A stretch of DNA of 36,520 bases from assembly GCA_002449145.1 (NCBI GenBank), contig DKCG01000008.1, forward strand, positions 1 to 36,520, given 5' to 3'. Shown here piece by piece: positions 16,268 through 23,806 of the stretch. The DNA comes from Christensenella sp. UBA6880 (GTDB lineage Bacteria > Bacillota > Clostridia > Christensenellales > CAG-917). Each line of letters opens with the position of its first letter. Position 1 is the stretch's first letter. A program made the position numbers and the translations under genes. The notes beneath the pieces were generated by a model. The model was not told where the DNA came from. It did no database searches and was given only the letters and a program-made list of their open reading frames with translations.

Positions 16268-16510
16268 TTATTTAACCTTTGCGAGTATTTCCTTTGCAAA
16301 GAAGTCGTCGGTGGATTCGGGCGTGAGCGAGAAGAACGCGTCGTCAACCGTTACGCATACGCCCTGTTGGCATTTTCCCATACAGAACGTACCGCCGAGT
16401 TCCACTTTGTCTTTGAGATTGTTTTTTGCGATGAGATATTGCAGTTGTTCCACAACTTGTCTCGATCCTTTGATGTGGCAGGAACTGCCGATACAAACCG
16501 TTACTTTCAT
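16268..16510 (-). CDS. Thioredoxin-fold [2Fe-2S] ferredoxin, copy 2
   Basis: 80 residues, paralogous to the next gene (shared GSSCH-KGS core). Cluster ligands are Cys6, Cys11, Cys43 and Cys47 (CIGSSCHIKGS, TFCMGKC), with an extra Cys52 not present in copy 1. The start at 16510 follows a GAGAGGGAAAAAT ribosome site and lies 14 bp after the kinase stop. Two single-domain copies side by side suggest either a heterodimer or two carriers with different partners. Soluble, no signal peptide. Confidence 0.88.
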   Translation of the reverse strand: MKVTVCIGSSCHIKGSRQVVEQLQYLIAKNNLKDKVELGGTFCMGKCQQGVCVTVDDAFFSLTPESTDDFFAKEILAKVK

Positions 16511-16524
16511 ATTTTTCCCTCTCT

Positions 16525-17274
16525 TTATTGAAATTCCGCAACGTCTATCCAAGACATAAGGAATTCTCTTTCTTTTTCGTGTCCTTTGACCGATTGCGAA
16601 GCGGCGACGATAGGCATCCATTTTTGGACGTATCTCTTGTCCGTGCCGCTCTTTTGGCAGAACAGATTGAGATATTTTTCCGCGCCCTCGATGTCGCCTG
16701 CGAGCCAGAACAACATATACGTTCTTGCAACGTCCGCAGAAGCGTTGCCTTGCGTTGCGTGCGACCAGTCGATGAAGTACGCCGTGCCGTCGTCTTTTAT
16801 TATGATGTTGGACGGATTGAAGTCGCCGTGGCAGAGTTTGTCGTGCTTGGGCATACCTTCGAGCCTTGTGTGCAACTCATATTTTATACTATCGTCAAGA
16901 TTAGTCAAGTCGATTTTTCTGTTCATCTTGTCGCGAAGTTTGGTGAGCAAGGGGCATTTTTTGGATTGAACCTCGATTTGCAAGTCGACGAACTTTTCAA
17001 GATACTCGTCTTTCTTGTCGGGATTCTCTTCCATAAGTCTTGCAAGGGTCTTGCCTTGAATGTACTCGGAAACGATTGCCCATTTGCCGTCGATTTTCGC
17101 GACTTCGATGATTTTGGGGACGTTGAGACCCGTTTCCTCGACTCTCGCTTGGTTGAGAGCCTCGTTGAGTACGTCCACTTTCGAGAAATCGTCGTCGAAA
17201 ACTTTGACGCAGTAATCCCCGTCGCGGTAAACGGTTTTGTTTGTTCTTACGGCAATAATTCTGTCAAGATTCAT
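16525..17274 (-). CDS. APH/choline-kinase-like phosphotransferase
   Basis: 249 residues with the aminoglycoside-phosphotransferase kinase fold. VYRDGDYCVKVF holds the ATP-binding Lys, SEYIQGKTLARL is the hinge, LCHGDFNPSNIII is the catalytic loop with the Brenner HxDxxxxN pattern, and YFIDWSHA is the metal-binding Asp. Substrate unknown: members of this superfamily phosphorylate small alcohols, sugars, antibiotics or occasionally proteins. It lies 12 bp after adhE with an AGGAGG site and is clearly cotranscribed. In this locus it is the only kinase alongside a PP2C phosphatase. A role opposing that phosphatase is attractive but unproven. Resistance to aminoglycosides is unlikely from context. 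Confidence 0.85.
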   Translation of the reverse strand: MNLDRIIAVRTNKTVYRDGDYCVKVFDDDFSKVDVLNEALNQARVEETGLNVPKIIEVAKIDGKWAIVSEYIQGKTLARLMEENPDKKDEYLEKFVDLQIEVQSKKCPLLTKLRDKMNRKIDLTNLDDSIKYELHTRLEGMPKHDKLCHGDFNPSNIIIKDDGTAYFIDWSHATQGNASADVARTYMLFWLAGDIEGAEKYLNLFCQKSGTDKRYVQKWMPIVAASQSVKGHEKEREFLMSWIDVAEFQ

Positions 17275-17286
17275 ATTTTCCTCCTC

Positions 17287-19899
17287 TTAAACCTCGGTGT
17301 GTTTGCCATAGTATGCGTTGAGATACATTTGTTTGATCTCGCTCATAAGCGGGTATCTGGGGTTTGCGCCCGTGCATTGATCGTCAAAGGCTTGTTCGAC
17401 CATATCGTCGAGGCGGTCGAGGAAGTCTTTTTCGTCGGGGACGTAATCCTTAATGGTCGGCTTGATACCAACTCTCGCTTTGAGTTCGTCGATAGCCTTG
17501 ATGAGATTGTTGAGTTTTTCCTTGTCGTTTTTGCCCTTGATTCCGAGATAGTCGGCGACTTCGGCGTATCTTTCGAGAGTGTGCGGATATGCGTATTGCG
17601 GGAACGTACCCATCTTTGCGGGGGTTTCGCTTGCGTTGAAGAGAAGCACCTCGTCAATCATAAGCGCGTTGGCAACGCCGTGCGGCAAATGATGGAATGC
17701 GCCGAGTTTGTGCGCCATAGAGTGGCATACGCCGAGGAACGCGTTTGCAAACGCCATACCTGCCATAGTCGCCGCGTTTGCCATCTTCTCTCTTGCGACG
17801 GGGTCGTTTTGACCGTTGTCGTAGGCTCTGGGCAAATACTCGAATATGATTTTGAGCGAGTGAAGCGCAAGCGAATCGGTGTAATCGGTCGCAAGCATTG
17901 CCGCGTACGCTTCGAGTGCGTGCGTCACTGCGTCGATACCGCTCGCGGCGGTGAGTCCCTTTGGCGCGCTCATATGGAAGTCTGCGTCGATGATTGCCAT
18001 ATTCGGCAAGAGTTCGTAGTCGGCAAGAGGATACTTGACGCCCGTCTTTTCGTCTGTGATAACCGCAAACGGCGTGACTTCAGAACCCGTACCGGCAGAG
18101 GTCGGGATTGCGATGAAGTATGCCTTTTCGCCCATCTTGGGGAAGGTGTACACTCTCTTTCTTATGTCCATAAAGCGCATCGCCATATCCATAAAGTCGA
18201 CTTCGGGGTGCTCGTACATAACCCACATAATCTTGCCCGCGTCCATTGCACTGCCGCCGCCGAGTGCGATGATGCAATCGGGTTTGAACGCCGCCATTTG
18301 CGCCGCGCCTTCTTTTGCGCAAGCGAGGGTCGGGTCGGGCGCGACGTCGAAGAACGTCGTGTGTTGGATTCCCATTTCGTCGAGTTTGTCAGTGATGGGC
18401 TTGGTGTAGCCGTTGTTATACAAGAAACTGTCCGTTACGATAAACGCCTTCTTTTTGCCCATAACGTGTTTGAGTTCGTCAAGAGCAACGGGCAGGCAAC
18501 CCTTCTTCATATATACCTTTTGAGGCGCTCTGAACCAAAGCATATTTTCTCTCCTTTGCGCAACCGTTTTGATGTTGATGAGGTGTTTGACACCCACGTT
18601 TTCGGAAACCGAGTTTCCGCCCCAACTTCCGCAACCGAGCGTGAGGGACGGTCTGAGTTTGAAGTTGTACAAGTCGCCGATACCGCCTTGCGAGGACGGT
18701 GTGTTGACCAAAATACGGCAAGTCTTCATTCTGGACGCGAATTCGTCGAGTTTCGCTCTTTGCGTAACCGCGTCGAGATAAATGGAAGAAGTGTGTCCGT
18801 ATCCGCCGTCGGCGACGAGACGTTCTGCTTTGTCGAATGCTTCGTTTATGTCTTTTGCTCTGTACATCGCAAGCACGGGCGAGAGTTTTTCGTGTGCGAA
18901 TTCTTCGCTCAACTCAACGCTTTCCACTTCGCCGATAAGGATTTTCGTGGAAGCGGGCACGTCGAATCCCGCAAGTTTTGCGATGGTGACGGGCTTTTGT
19001 CCTACTATCTTTGCGTTGAGCGCGCCGTTGATGAGAATGGTTTTTCTCACTCTTTCGGTTTGCTCGTCGTCGAGGAAGTAGCAGCCTCTGTCCTTAAATT
19101 CTTTCTTTGCTTGTTCGTATACCTTGTCAAGAACGATGACGGATTGTTCGCTCGCGCAAATCATACCGTTGTCAAACGTCTTGGAATGGATGATAGAGTT
19201 TACCGCAAGCGTTACGTCGGCGGTATCGTCGATGATTGCAGGGGTGTTGCCTGCGCCCACGCCGATTGCCGGCTTGCCGCTCGAATACGCCGCCTTGACC
19301 ATACCGGGGCCGCCCGTTGCAAGAATAACGTCAGCTTCTTTCATAATGAGGTTGGTCATTTCGAGGCTAGGCACGTCAATCCAATCGATGATACCTTCGG
19401 GCGCGCCTGCTTTAACCGCCGCGTCGAGAACGACTTTTGCCGCCGCAATCGTAGACTTTTTCGCTCTGGGGTGCGGGCTGATAATGATGCCGTTTCTCGT
19501 TTTGAGCGAAATGAGAGTCTTGAATATAGCGGTGGACGTCGGGTTCGTGGTGGGAATAACCGCCGCAATCAGCCCCAAAGGTTCGGCTATTCTAATTGTG
19601 CCGTACTCCTTGTCTTCCTCGATAACTCCGCAGGTTCTGGTGTTTTTGTAGGCGTTGTAAATGTACTCCGACGCATAGTGGTTTTTGATGATCTTGTCTT
19701 CGACAATGCCCATACCCGTTTCTTCAACCGCGAGTTTTGCAAGGGGTATTCTCATCTTGTTTGCAGCAACCGCCGCTTCAAAAAAGATTTTGTCCACCTG
19801 CTCTTGCGTGTAGGTTGCAAACACCTTTTGCGCCTTGCGAACGCGCGCTATGGCTTCTTCGAGTCTTTCTACGCTGTCGATAACGTTTCTTGCTTCCAT
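17287..19899 (-). CDS. adhE: Bifunctional acetaldehyde-CoA/alcohol dehydrogenase
   Basis: 870 residues, the usual AdhE length. The N-terminal half is CoA-acylating aldehyde dehydrogenase (PTTNPTSTAIFK, ATGGPGMV, GVGAGNTPA, catalytic Cys248 in DNGMICASEQ). The C-terminal half is iron-dependent alcohol dehydrogenase (IALGGGSAMDAGKIMW, PTSAGTGSEVTPFAV, the metal His residues in CHSMAHKLGAFHHLPHG). It reduces acetyl-CoA to ethanol with two NADH and usually forms spirosomes. It is first gene of the operon with the kinase, ferredoxins and hydrogenases. Its promoter is near-consensus and is followed by a Rex-shaped operator, suggesting repression when NADH is low. ATG at 19899 with AGGAG upstream. 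Confidence 0.97.
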   Translation of the reverse strand: MEARNVIDSVERLEEAIARVRKAQKVFATYTQEQVDKIFFEAAVAANKMRIPLAKLAVEETGMGIVEDKIIKNHYASEYIYNAYKNTRTCGVIEEDKEYGTIRIAEPLGLIAAVIPTTNPTSTAIFKTLISLKTRNGIIISPHPRAKKSTIAAAKVVLDAAVKAGAPEGIIDWIDVPSLEMTNLIMKEADVILATGGPGMVKAAYSSGKPAIGVGAGNTPAIIDDTADVTLAVNSIIHSKTFDNGMICASEQSVIVLDKVYEQAKKEFKDRGCYFLDDEQTERVRKTILINGALNAKIVGQKPVTIAKLAGFDVPASTKILIGEVESVELSEEFAHEKLSPVLAMYRAKDINEAFDKAERLVADGGYGHTSSIYLDAVTQRAKLDEFASRMKTCRILVNTPSSQGGIGDLYNFKLRPSLTLGCGSWGGNSVSENVGVKHLINIKTVAQRRENMLWFRAPQKVYMKKGCLPVALDELKHVMGKKKAFIVTDSFLYNNGYTKPITDKLDEMGIQHTTFFDVAPDPTLACAKEGAAQMAAFKPDCIIALGGGSAMDAGKIMWVMYEHPEVDFMDMAMRFMDIRKRVYTFPKMGEKAYFIAIPTSAGTGSEVTPFAVITDEKTGVKYPLADYELLPNMAIIDADFHMSAPKGLTAASGIDAVTHALEAYAAMLATDYTDSLALHSLKIIFEYLPRAYDNGQNDPVAREKMANAATMAGMAFANAFLGVCHSMAHKLGAFHHLPHGVANALMIDEVLLFNASETPAKMGTFPQYAYPHTLERYAEVADYLGIKGKNDKEKLNNLIKAIDELKARVGIKPTIKDYVPDEKDFLDRLDDMVEQAFDDQCTGANPRYPLMSEIKQMYLNAYYGKHTEV

Positions 19900-19959
19900 A
19901 CTTGCTTCTCCTATAACGATTATACAAATTTTGGGTTATCTCGTCGTATATTTGCCGAT

Positions 19960-19977
19960 TCGATAACTATTTATCGA
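19960..19977. promoter_or_regulatory. Rex-like operator in the adhE leader
   Basis: TCGATAACTATTTATCGA is a perfect 7-4-7 inverted repeat. The Rex consensus TTGTTAANNNNTTAACAA has the same 18-bp, 7-4-7 design, with T at position 1 and TAA at the inner end of each arm, but the positions between differ. It starts 4 bp past the -10 box, over the expected transcription start, where a bound repressor would block initiation. No rex gene lies in this window. Confidence 0.5.
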
Positions 19978-19981
19978 TATA

Positions 19982-20010
19982 ATTCTATCCAAACAAGCGT
20001 ATGCTGTCAA
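19982..20010 (-). promoter_or_regulatory. adhE promoter
   Basis: Minus strand perfect TTGACA (20005-20010), a 17-nt spacer and TAGAAT (19982-19987). This is the strongest-looking promoter for the operon, giving a leader of about 75 nt. Confidence 0.8.
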
Positions 20011-20206
20011 GCGTTTTGCAACATGTATCAATAAATTTTTATCAATTAAAACCGACAAGTTTTCGTTTTTGTATCGTTTATCGGGCTTTGTACGGAATCG
20101 TGCTTCTTGCATTTCTTTTCTTTTTCGTTTTCCGCATGCGCGCGCACTATGCGCGCATTAAACATATTGATGTTGACTGCGTTTGCGATGTTTACTTATT
20201 TGCCGA
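20011..20206. other. Gap between the GH3 gene and the adhE promoter
   Basis: No credible gene. A hairpin of ATGCGCGC and GCGCGCAT with a 7-nt loop lies at 20136-20158, downstream of the GH3 stop. Neither side has a proper T-run, so it is only a possible terminator. Short plus-strand frames here have no ribosome site. Confidence 0.5.
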
Positions 20207-22726
20207 TTAGTCCTTTTTCAGTTTCAAAAGGAAGGACAAGACGTTTCTTGCGGTGCGTTGAAGTTCGGCGCGTTTCAGTCCGCCCTTCTTCAATGATTTG
20301 AGGGTCGAACCGTCGTATTTGCCCAAAACTCGCGAGCCGCCCGGCATAAGTACGTCAACTTGCGCGCGCACTCTGTACGCATTGTCGTCAACGCCTTTGA
20401 AGTCGGGATTTTTTGCTTTTTTCGTCCACCAGTCCGTCATAACGAGATTCTTATAGCCCCACTCATTGCGAAGCACGGTCGTGCAAAGGTCGTAGTTGTG
20501 ATAGGAATACACGCCGTTTATTTTGTTGTAGGAAGTCATAACCGCAAGCGGATTGCTCTCTTTTATTGCGATTTCGAAGCCTTTGAGATAAATTTCTCTC
20601 AACGCGCGTTCGCTCAAACGACTGTCGTTGACGTATCTGAATCTTTCCTGATTGTTGCAAGCAAAGTGTTTTACGCAACTGCTCACGCCGCGCGACTGTA
20701 TGCCCTTGACGATTGCGCTTGCGGTCTTGCCCGTAAGATACGGGTCTTCCGAAAAATACTCGAAGTTGCGGCCGCAAAGCACGTTGCGATGTATGTTCAT
20801 TCCCGGTGCCAAAAGCACGTCCGAACCCTTTTCGACCATCTCGTCGCCAACGCACTCGTAGAGTTCTTTTGCAAGTTGTTCGTTCCACGCCGAAGCGATA
20901 CAAGTTCCGCACGGAAGCAAACTCGCCTTTTGCGTAAGGCGTATTCCGCTCGGTCCGTCGGTTGCGGTTGCGGTCGGCACGCCCTTTGCTCTCAAACTCT
21001 CGCTTATGCCGCCGAAAACGCCCGCGTTACCCTTTGCGCCGAGAGGACTGTTCATACGCAAATCGCCGTGACAAAGGGTTTCGAGTTCCTCGTCGGAAAG
21101 CGTGGATATAAACTCGTCAATCGTCGCAACGCCGCGTTTAACGTCGTCAAACGATACGTTTAAGTCCTTGTTTTGCGCAATTTCGGTCGGCATATTCTTT
21201 TCTATGCGCTCTTTGAGATAGCCGCTTTGCGCCTTTACTACGCGGTTTTTCCAGCCGTAATTTTCAAGCGTGTATTCGAGGTTGTGCATAAGACGCTCGA
21301 CTTCATCGTCGGTGAGTACGTCCATTTTTTGCTTGAACTCGGCAAAGGTTTCTTTGCCCGAGAACTGCGACAAATCCGCGCAGAGCGAGTTTGCCGAATC
21401 GTATCTTAACAGCACCGACAAATCCTTTTGCGGAGAACAAGCCGTGTGGCATTCGCTCGTGATTTTCTTGTCGAAACGCACGCTTCCCGCGCTCGTTGCT
21501 TCCCTCACGTTTTCGCCTGCGAAAAACTCGTAATCGCCGTATTCGAGAACCCAGCACGCCTTGTAGCCCGTCGCGCCTTCTTCGTCATAACTTGAAAGCG
21601 CGTACTCGCTTATATCGAAAGAAAATTCTTCTTCCGCTCCGCTTTCGAGTTCGGCGGTTTTTGCGTATGCGACGAGTTCGCGAGCAGGTTTTACGAGCAT
21701 TCCGTCCGCCTTTTTGACATATATCTGCACGACGGTTTTGCCCTTGCGCTCGCCCGTGTTTTTGACTTTTGCAGTCACTCTCGCGCCGTTTTCCGTCTTT
21801 TCTACGCTTCCCGTAACGGCGAACGTCGTGTAGGAAAGTCCGAAGCCGAACGGATAAAGCACTTCTTCCTTTGCAAAGGTTTCGAAATAGCGATAGCCGA
21901 CGAACACGTCTTCCTGATATACGTTGTAGTCCTTGAATCCGAACTGTTGCGACGGGTACAAATCGTAATTGACCGCTATCGTGTCGGTGAGTCTTCCGGA
22001 CGGATTGACCTTGCCCGAAAGCACGTCGCAAAGGGCGCGGCCGCTTTCCATACCCCCTTGCCACGCAAGCACTATTGCCGAGATTCTGTCGCCGTACTCG
22101 TCGATTTGCGCAAAGTCGATTACGTTGCCCGTATCGAGGATAAGCACGACTTTTTCAAAGACCGAGCATACCTTGTCAAGCATTTTGAGTTCGTCGTCGG
22201 CAAGGTAGTAACTGCCTTTTGCGAGTTTTTGTTCTCTGTCCTCGCCTGCCGCCCTGCCTATGACGACGAAAGCGACGTTCGATTTTTCCCTCGCCTTTTT
22301 AACAAAATCAATATCGAGAGGCATTTCCTCGAAGCGGAAGGGCCAGTGTCCCCAGAATCCCTCGTCGGGAACGTGCTTTGCGCACCACTCGTCGTACGCC
22401 GCCATAACGTCGGCGTTGATATTTATGTCTTTTTGATGTTTGAGCCAAAGGGCAAAAGTGTTTTTGTAGGGCGCTTTCACGTCGCCGCCCGAACCGTATC
22501 CCACGCAAAACCAGTTGATTTGCGTGCGCCCGAACACCGCGACGTTATCCTCGCTCTTTATCGGCAAAACACCGTCGTTTTTAAGCAAAACGATACCCTC
22601 TGCGGCAAGTGCGCAAGCGGTATCTCTCATTCGTTTTGACGTGACCGCCATTTTGTTGTCCTGCACGTCGCCCGTCTTTTGAGCGGTGGGCGAAAACAGA
22701 TTGACTATCTTGGAAATCAAACTCAT
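20207..22726 (-). CDS. Glycoside hydrolase family 3 beta-glycosidase with permuted domain order
   Basis: 839 residues, no signal peptide, so probably cytoplasmic and acting on imported oligosaccharides. The order is reversed from most GH3 enzymes. The (alpha/beta)6 domain comes first (residues about 30-250, FVVIGRAAGEDREQ with the likely acid/base Glu). A fibronectin-III-like domain follows (about 295-400), then the TIM barrel (about 530-839). The barrel shows ATDGPSGIR, APGMNIHRNVLCGRNFEYFSEDP, VKHFACNNQE and the nucleophile Asp765 in VMTDWW. From memory, the same order is known in some ruminococcal and clostridial beta-glucosidases. Exact sugar specificity cannot be read. Good GAGAGGGAAAT ribosome site. 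Confidence 0.92.
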   Translation of the reverse strand: MSLISKIVNLFSPTAQKTGDVQDNKMAVTSKRMRDTACALAAEGIVLLKNDGVLPIKSEDNVAVFGRTQINWFCVGYGSGGDVKAPYKNTFALWLKHQKDININADVMAAYDEWCAKHVPDEGFWGHWPFRFEEMPLDIDFVKKAREKSNVAFVVIGRAAGEDREQKLAKGSYYLADDELKMLDKVCSVFEKVVLILDTGNVIDFAQIDEYGDRISAIVLAWQGGMESGRALCDVLSGKVNPSGRLTDTIAVNYDLYPSQQFGFKDYNVYQEDVFVGYRYFETFAKEEVLYPFGFGLSYTTFAVTGSVEKTENGARVTAKVKNTGERKGKTVVQIYVKKADGMLVKPARELVAYAKTAELESGAEEEFSFDISEYALSSYDEEGATGYKACWVLEYGDYEFFAGENVREATSAGSVRFDKKITSECHTACSPQKDLSVLLRYDSANSLCADLSQFSGKETFAEFKQKMDVLTDDEVERLMHNLEYTLENYGWKNRVVKAQSGYLKERIEKNMPTEIAQNKDLNVSFDDVKRGVATIDEFISTLSDEELETLCHGDLRMNSPLGAKGNAGVFGGISESLRAKGVPTATATDGPSGIRLTQKASLLPCGTCIASAWNEQLAKELYECVGDEMVEKGSDVLLAPGMNIHRNVLCGRNFEYFSEDPYLTGKTASAIVKGIQSRGVSSCVKHFACNNQERFRYVNDSRLSERALREIYLKGFEIAIKESNPLAVMTSYNKINGVYSYHNYDLCTTVLRNEWGYKNLVMTDWWTKKAKNPDFKGVDDNAYRVRAQVDVLMPGGSRVLGKYDGSTLKSLKKGGLKRAELQRTARNVLSFLLKLKKD

Positions 22727-22740
22727 ATTTCCCTCTCTTA

Positions 22741-22757
22741 TGGAATTTACAATTCCA
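22741..22757. promoter_or_regulatory. Palindromic operator candidate of the GH3 gene
   Basis: TGGAATTTACAATTCCA is a perfect 7-3-7 palindrome placed between the -10 box and the ribosome site, sharing its last base with the -10 box. Its position fits a repressor that senses sugar. No regulator gene adjoins, so the binding protein is unknown. Confidence 0.45.
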
Positions 22758-22785
22758 TTCTATTTGAAAAACGACAAAATGTCCA
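22757..22785 (-). promoter_or_regulatory. GH3 gene promoter
   Basis: Minus strand TGGACA (22780-22785), a 17-nt spacer and TAGAAT (22757-22762), 30 bp upstream of the start codon. Confidence 0.65.
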
Positions 22786-22810
22786 TACCCAAAATAAAAA
22801 GACAAGCGAA

Positions 22811-22839
22811 CAAAAAACACGCGCAATTTTCTTTGCGCG
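22811..22839 (-). terminator. Terminator of the PH-domain gene
   Basis: CGCGCAA and TTGCGCG (22820-22826 and 22833-22839) pair around a 6-nt loop. On the minus strand the stem is followed by TGTTTTTT. It lies about 130 bp after the stop of the minus-strand gene at 22968. Confidence 0.75.
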
Positions 22840-22967
22840 CGTACGGTTATTAGTTTGCGATTATTTGCAAGCAATCGTTTGGTGCGATTAACCGTTTTAG
22901 ATTTTTCGTTTACGGTAATTTTCTTGCGATATTTTCGATATGCTATTGTGAGTATACGATTGTACGC

Positions 22968-23648
22968 TCAATCGAGGGGCGCGCCGCAAGCGGAACAGTT
23001 CGCGCTCTTTCCTTCGATGTTTTTCGTGCCGCAATACTTGCACTTGACGTAGGTGACTTTTGCGTTGTCTGTGTAGGAAACGTCCGCCTTTTGAGAAGAT
23101 ATGAGGTCTTGCAAAATCGCCTCGACGGTGGCGGGATTGTCGAGGTCTTCGAGGACGGTCGCCTTGCCTACGGAAGTGACGTAAATATCCCCCGCTTTGA
23201 CGAGTTTGTCAACGAGACCGTAGCGAAGATTCACGGCGGCGATGTCCTTGTACCAGATGCTTTTGAAGTCGGCGGCAATCAAGCCTTTGCGAACGATGAT
23301 GCGCTGATTGGTAAAAACGTACTCGGTGTTCTTCTGCCTTTTGCTCGCGGTTGCGCAGTTGTAAATCCAAACCCATACGGGCGTGAGATGCGCGACGAAA
23401 AATATGCAAAGAAAAGGAATTGCAACGGGCGGCAAAGCCGAAAAATTCATTGCGACCATAGCAATGAAAAATGAATCGAACGCAATCCATATAATCGCAA
23501 TCGGAAGCATTTTCAAGACGTTGTTGAGCACGAACGCTTTCTTTTGCGGCTTGCCGTTCCACACTATTTTCTCGTTTTCGACGAGAACGTCTTGCACGTT
23601 TTCAGGCTCGTTTGCGCCTGCTTGAAAAAACTTTTCGTTGAGTTTCAT
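22968..23648 (-). CDS. Membrane protein with bacterial PH domain and zinc ribbon
   Basis: 226 residues. Residues 20-35 (ENEKIVWNGKPQ) resemble the lead-in of bPH2-type proteins. Two hydrophobic segments follow (about 44-66 and 72-98). Residues 108-185 form the PH-like beta domain (TNQRIIVRKGLIAADFKSI, GDIYVTS). The C-terminus ends in a CKYCG/CSACG zinc ribbon (about 206-222). Proteins of this kind are small membrane-anchored scaffolds of unknown function. The gene stands alone with its own terminator. Start chosen at 23648 after GGTGC. Function not assignable beyond the domain level. Confidence 0.75.
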   Translation of the reverse strand: MKLNEKFFQAGANEPENVQDVLVENEKIVWNGKPQKKAFVLNNVLKMLPIAIIWIAFDSFFIAMVAMNFSALPPVAIPFLCIFFVAHLTPVWVWIYNCATASKRQKNTEYVFTNQRIIVRKGLIAADFKSIWYKDIAAVNLRYGLVDKLVKAGDIYVTSVGKATVLEDLDNPATVEAILQDLISSQKADVSYTDNAKVTYVKCKYCGTKNIEGKSANCSACGAPLD

Positions 23649-23710
23649 ATCGCACCTCTATATAATTATAGCAAACGTTTTCGATTATTTCAACCTATTA
23701 CGCAGAGCAT

Positions 23711-23746
23711 ACGAAAAATCGCGCGAACGTTGCGCGCGATTTTAGA
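23711..23746. terminator. Bidirectional terminator after the ferritin-like gene
   Basis: AAAATCGCGCG and CGCGCGATTTT pair around AACGTTG (stem 23715-23743). On the minus strand a TTTTTCGT tail follows, suiting the gene that ends at 23807. Confidence 0.75.
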
Positions 23747-23806
23747 TTTTGACAAAACACACGCTTTATAGTTGCGTTTTGTCTATATAAAGTGCTTGTG
23801 TTGCGA

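Noticed and set aside
16525..17274. Aminoglycoside resistance gene
   Set aside because: The fold matches, but the setting in a hydrogenase operon and lack of specific resistance-family features make this unlikely.
16528..20034. A very long open frame (over 1,100 codons) on the plus strand opposite adhE and the kinase gene
   Set aside because: It is the mirror of well-identified minus-strand genes, has odd Cys/His/Arg/Val-rich composition and no known domains. Similar mirror frames lie opposite guaB, both hydrogenase genes and the phosphatase; they reflect codon bias.
20001..20301. Small plus-strand membrane peptides
   Set aside because: Short hydrophobic frames come from T-rich DNA; none has a ribosome site, and they overlap the adhE promoter or the GH3 gene end.
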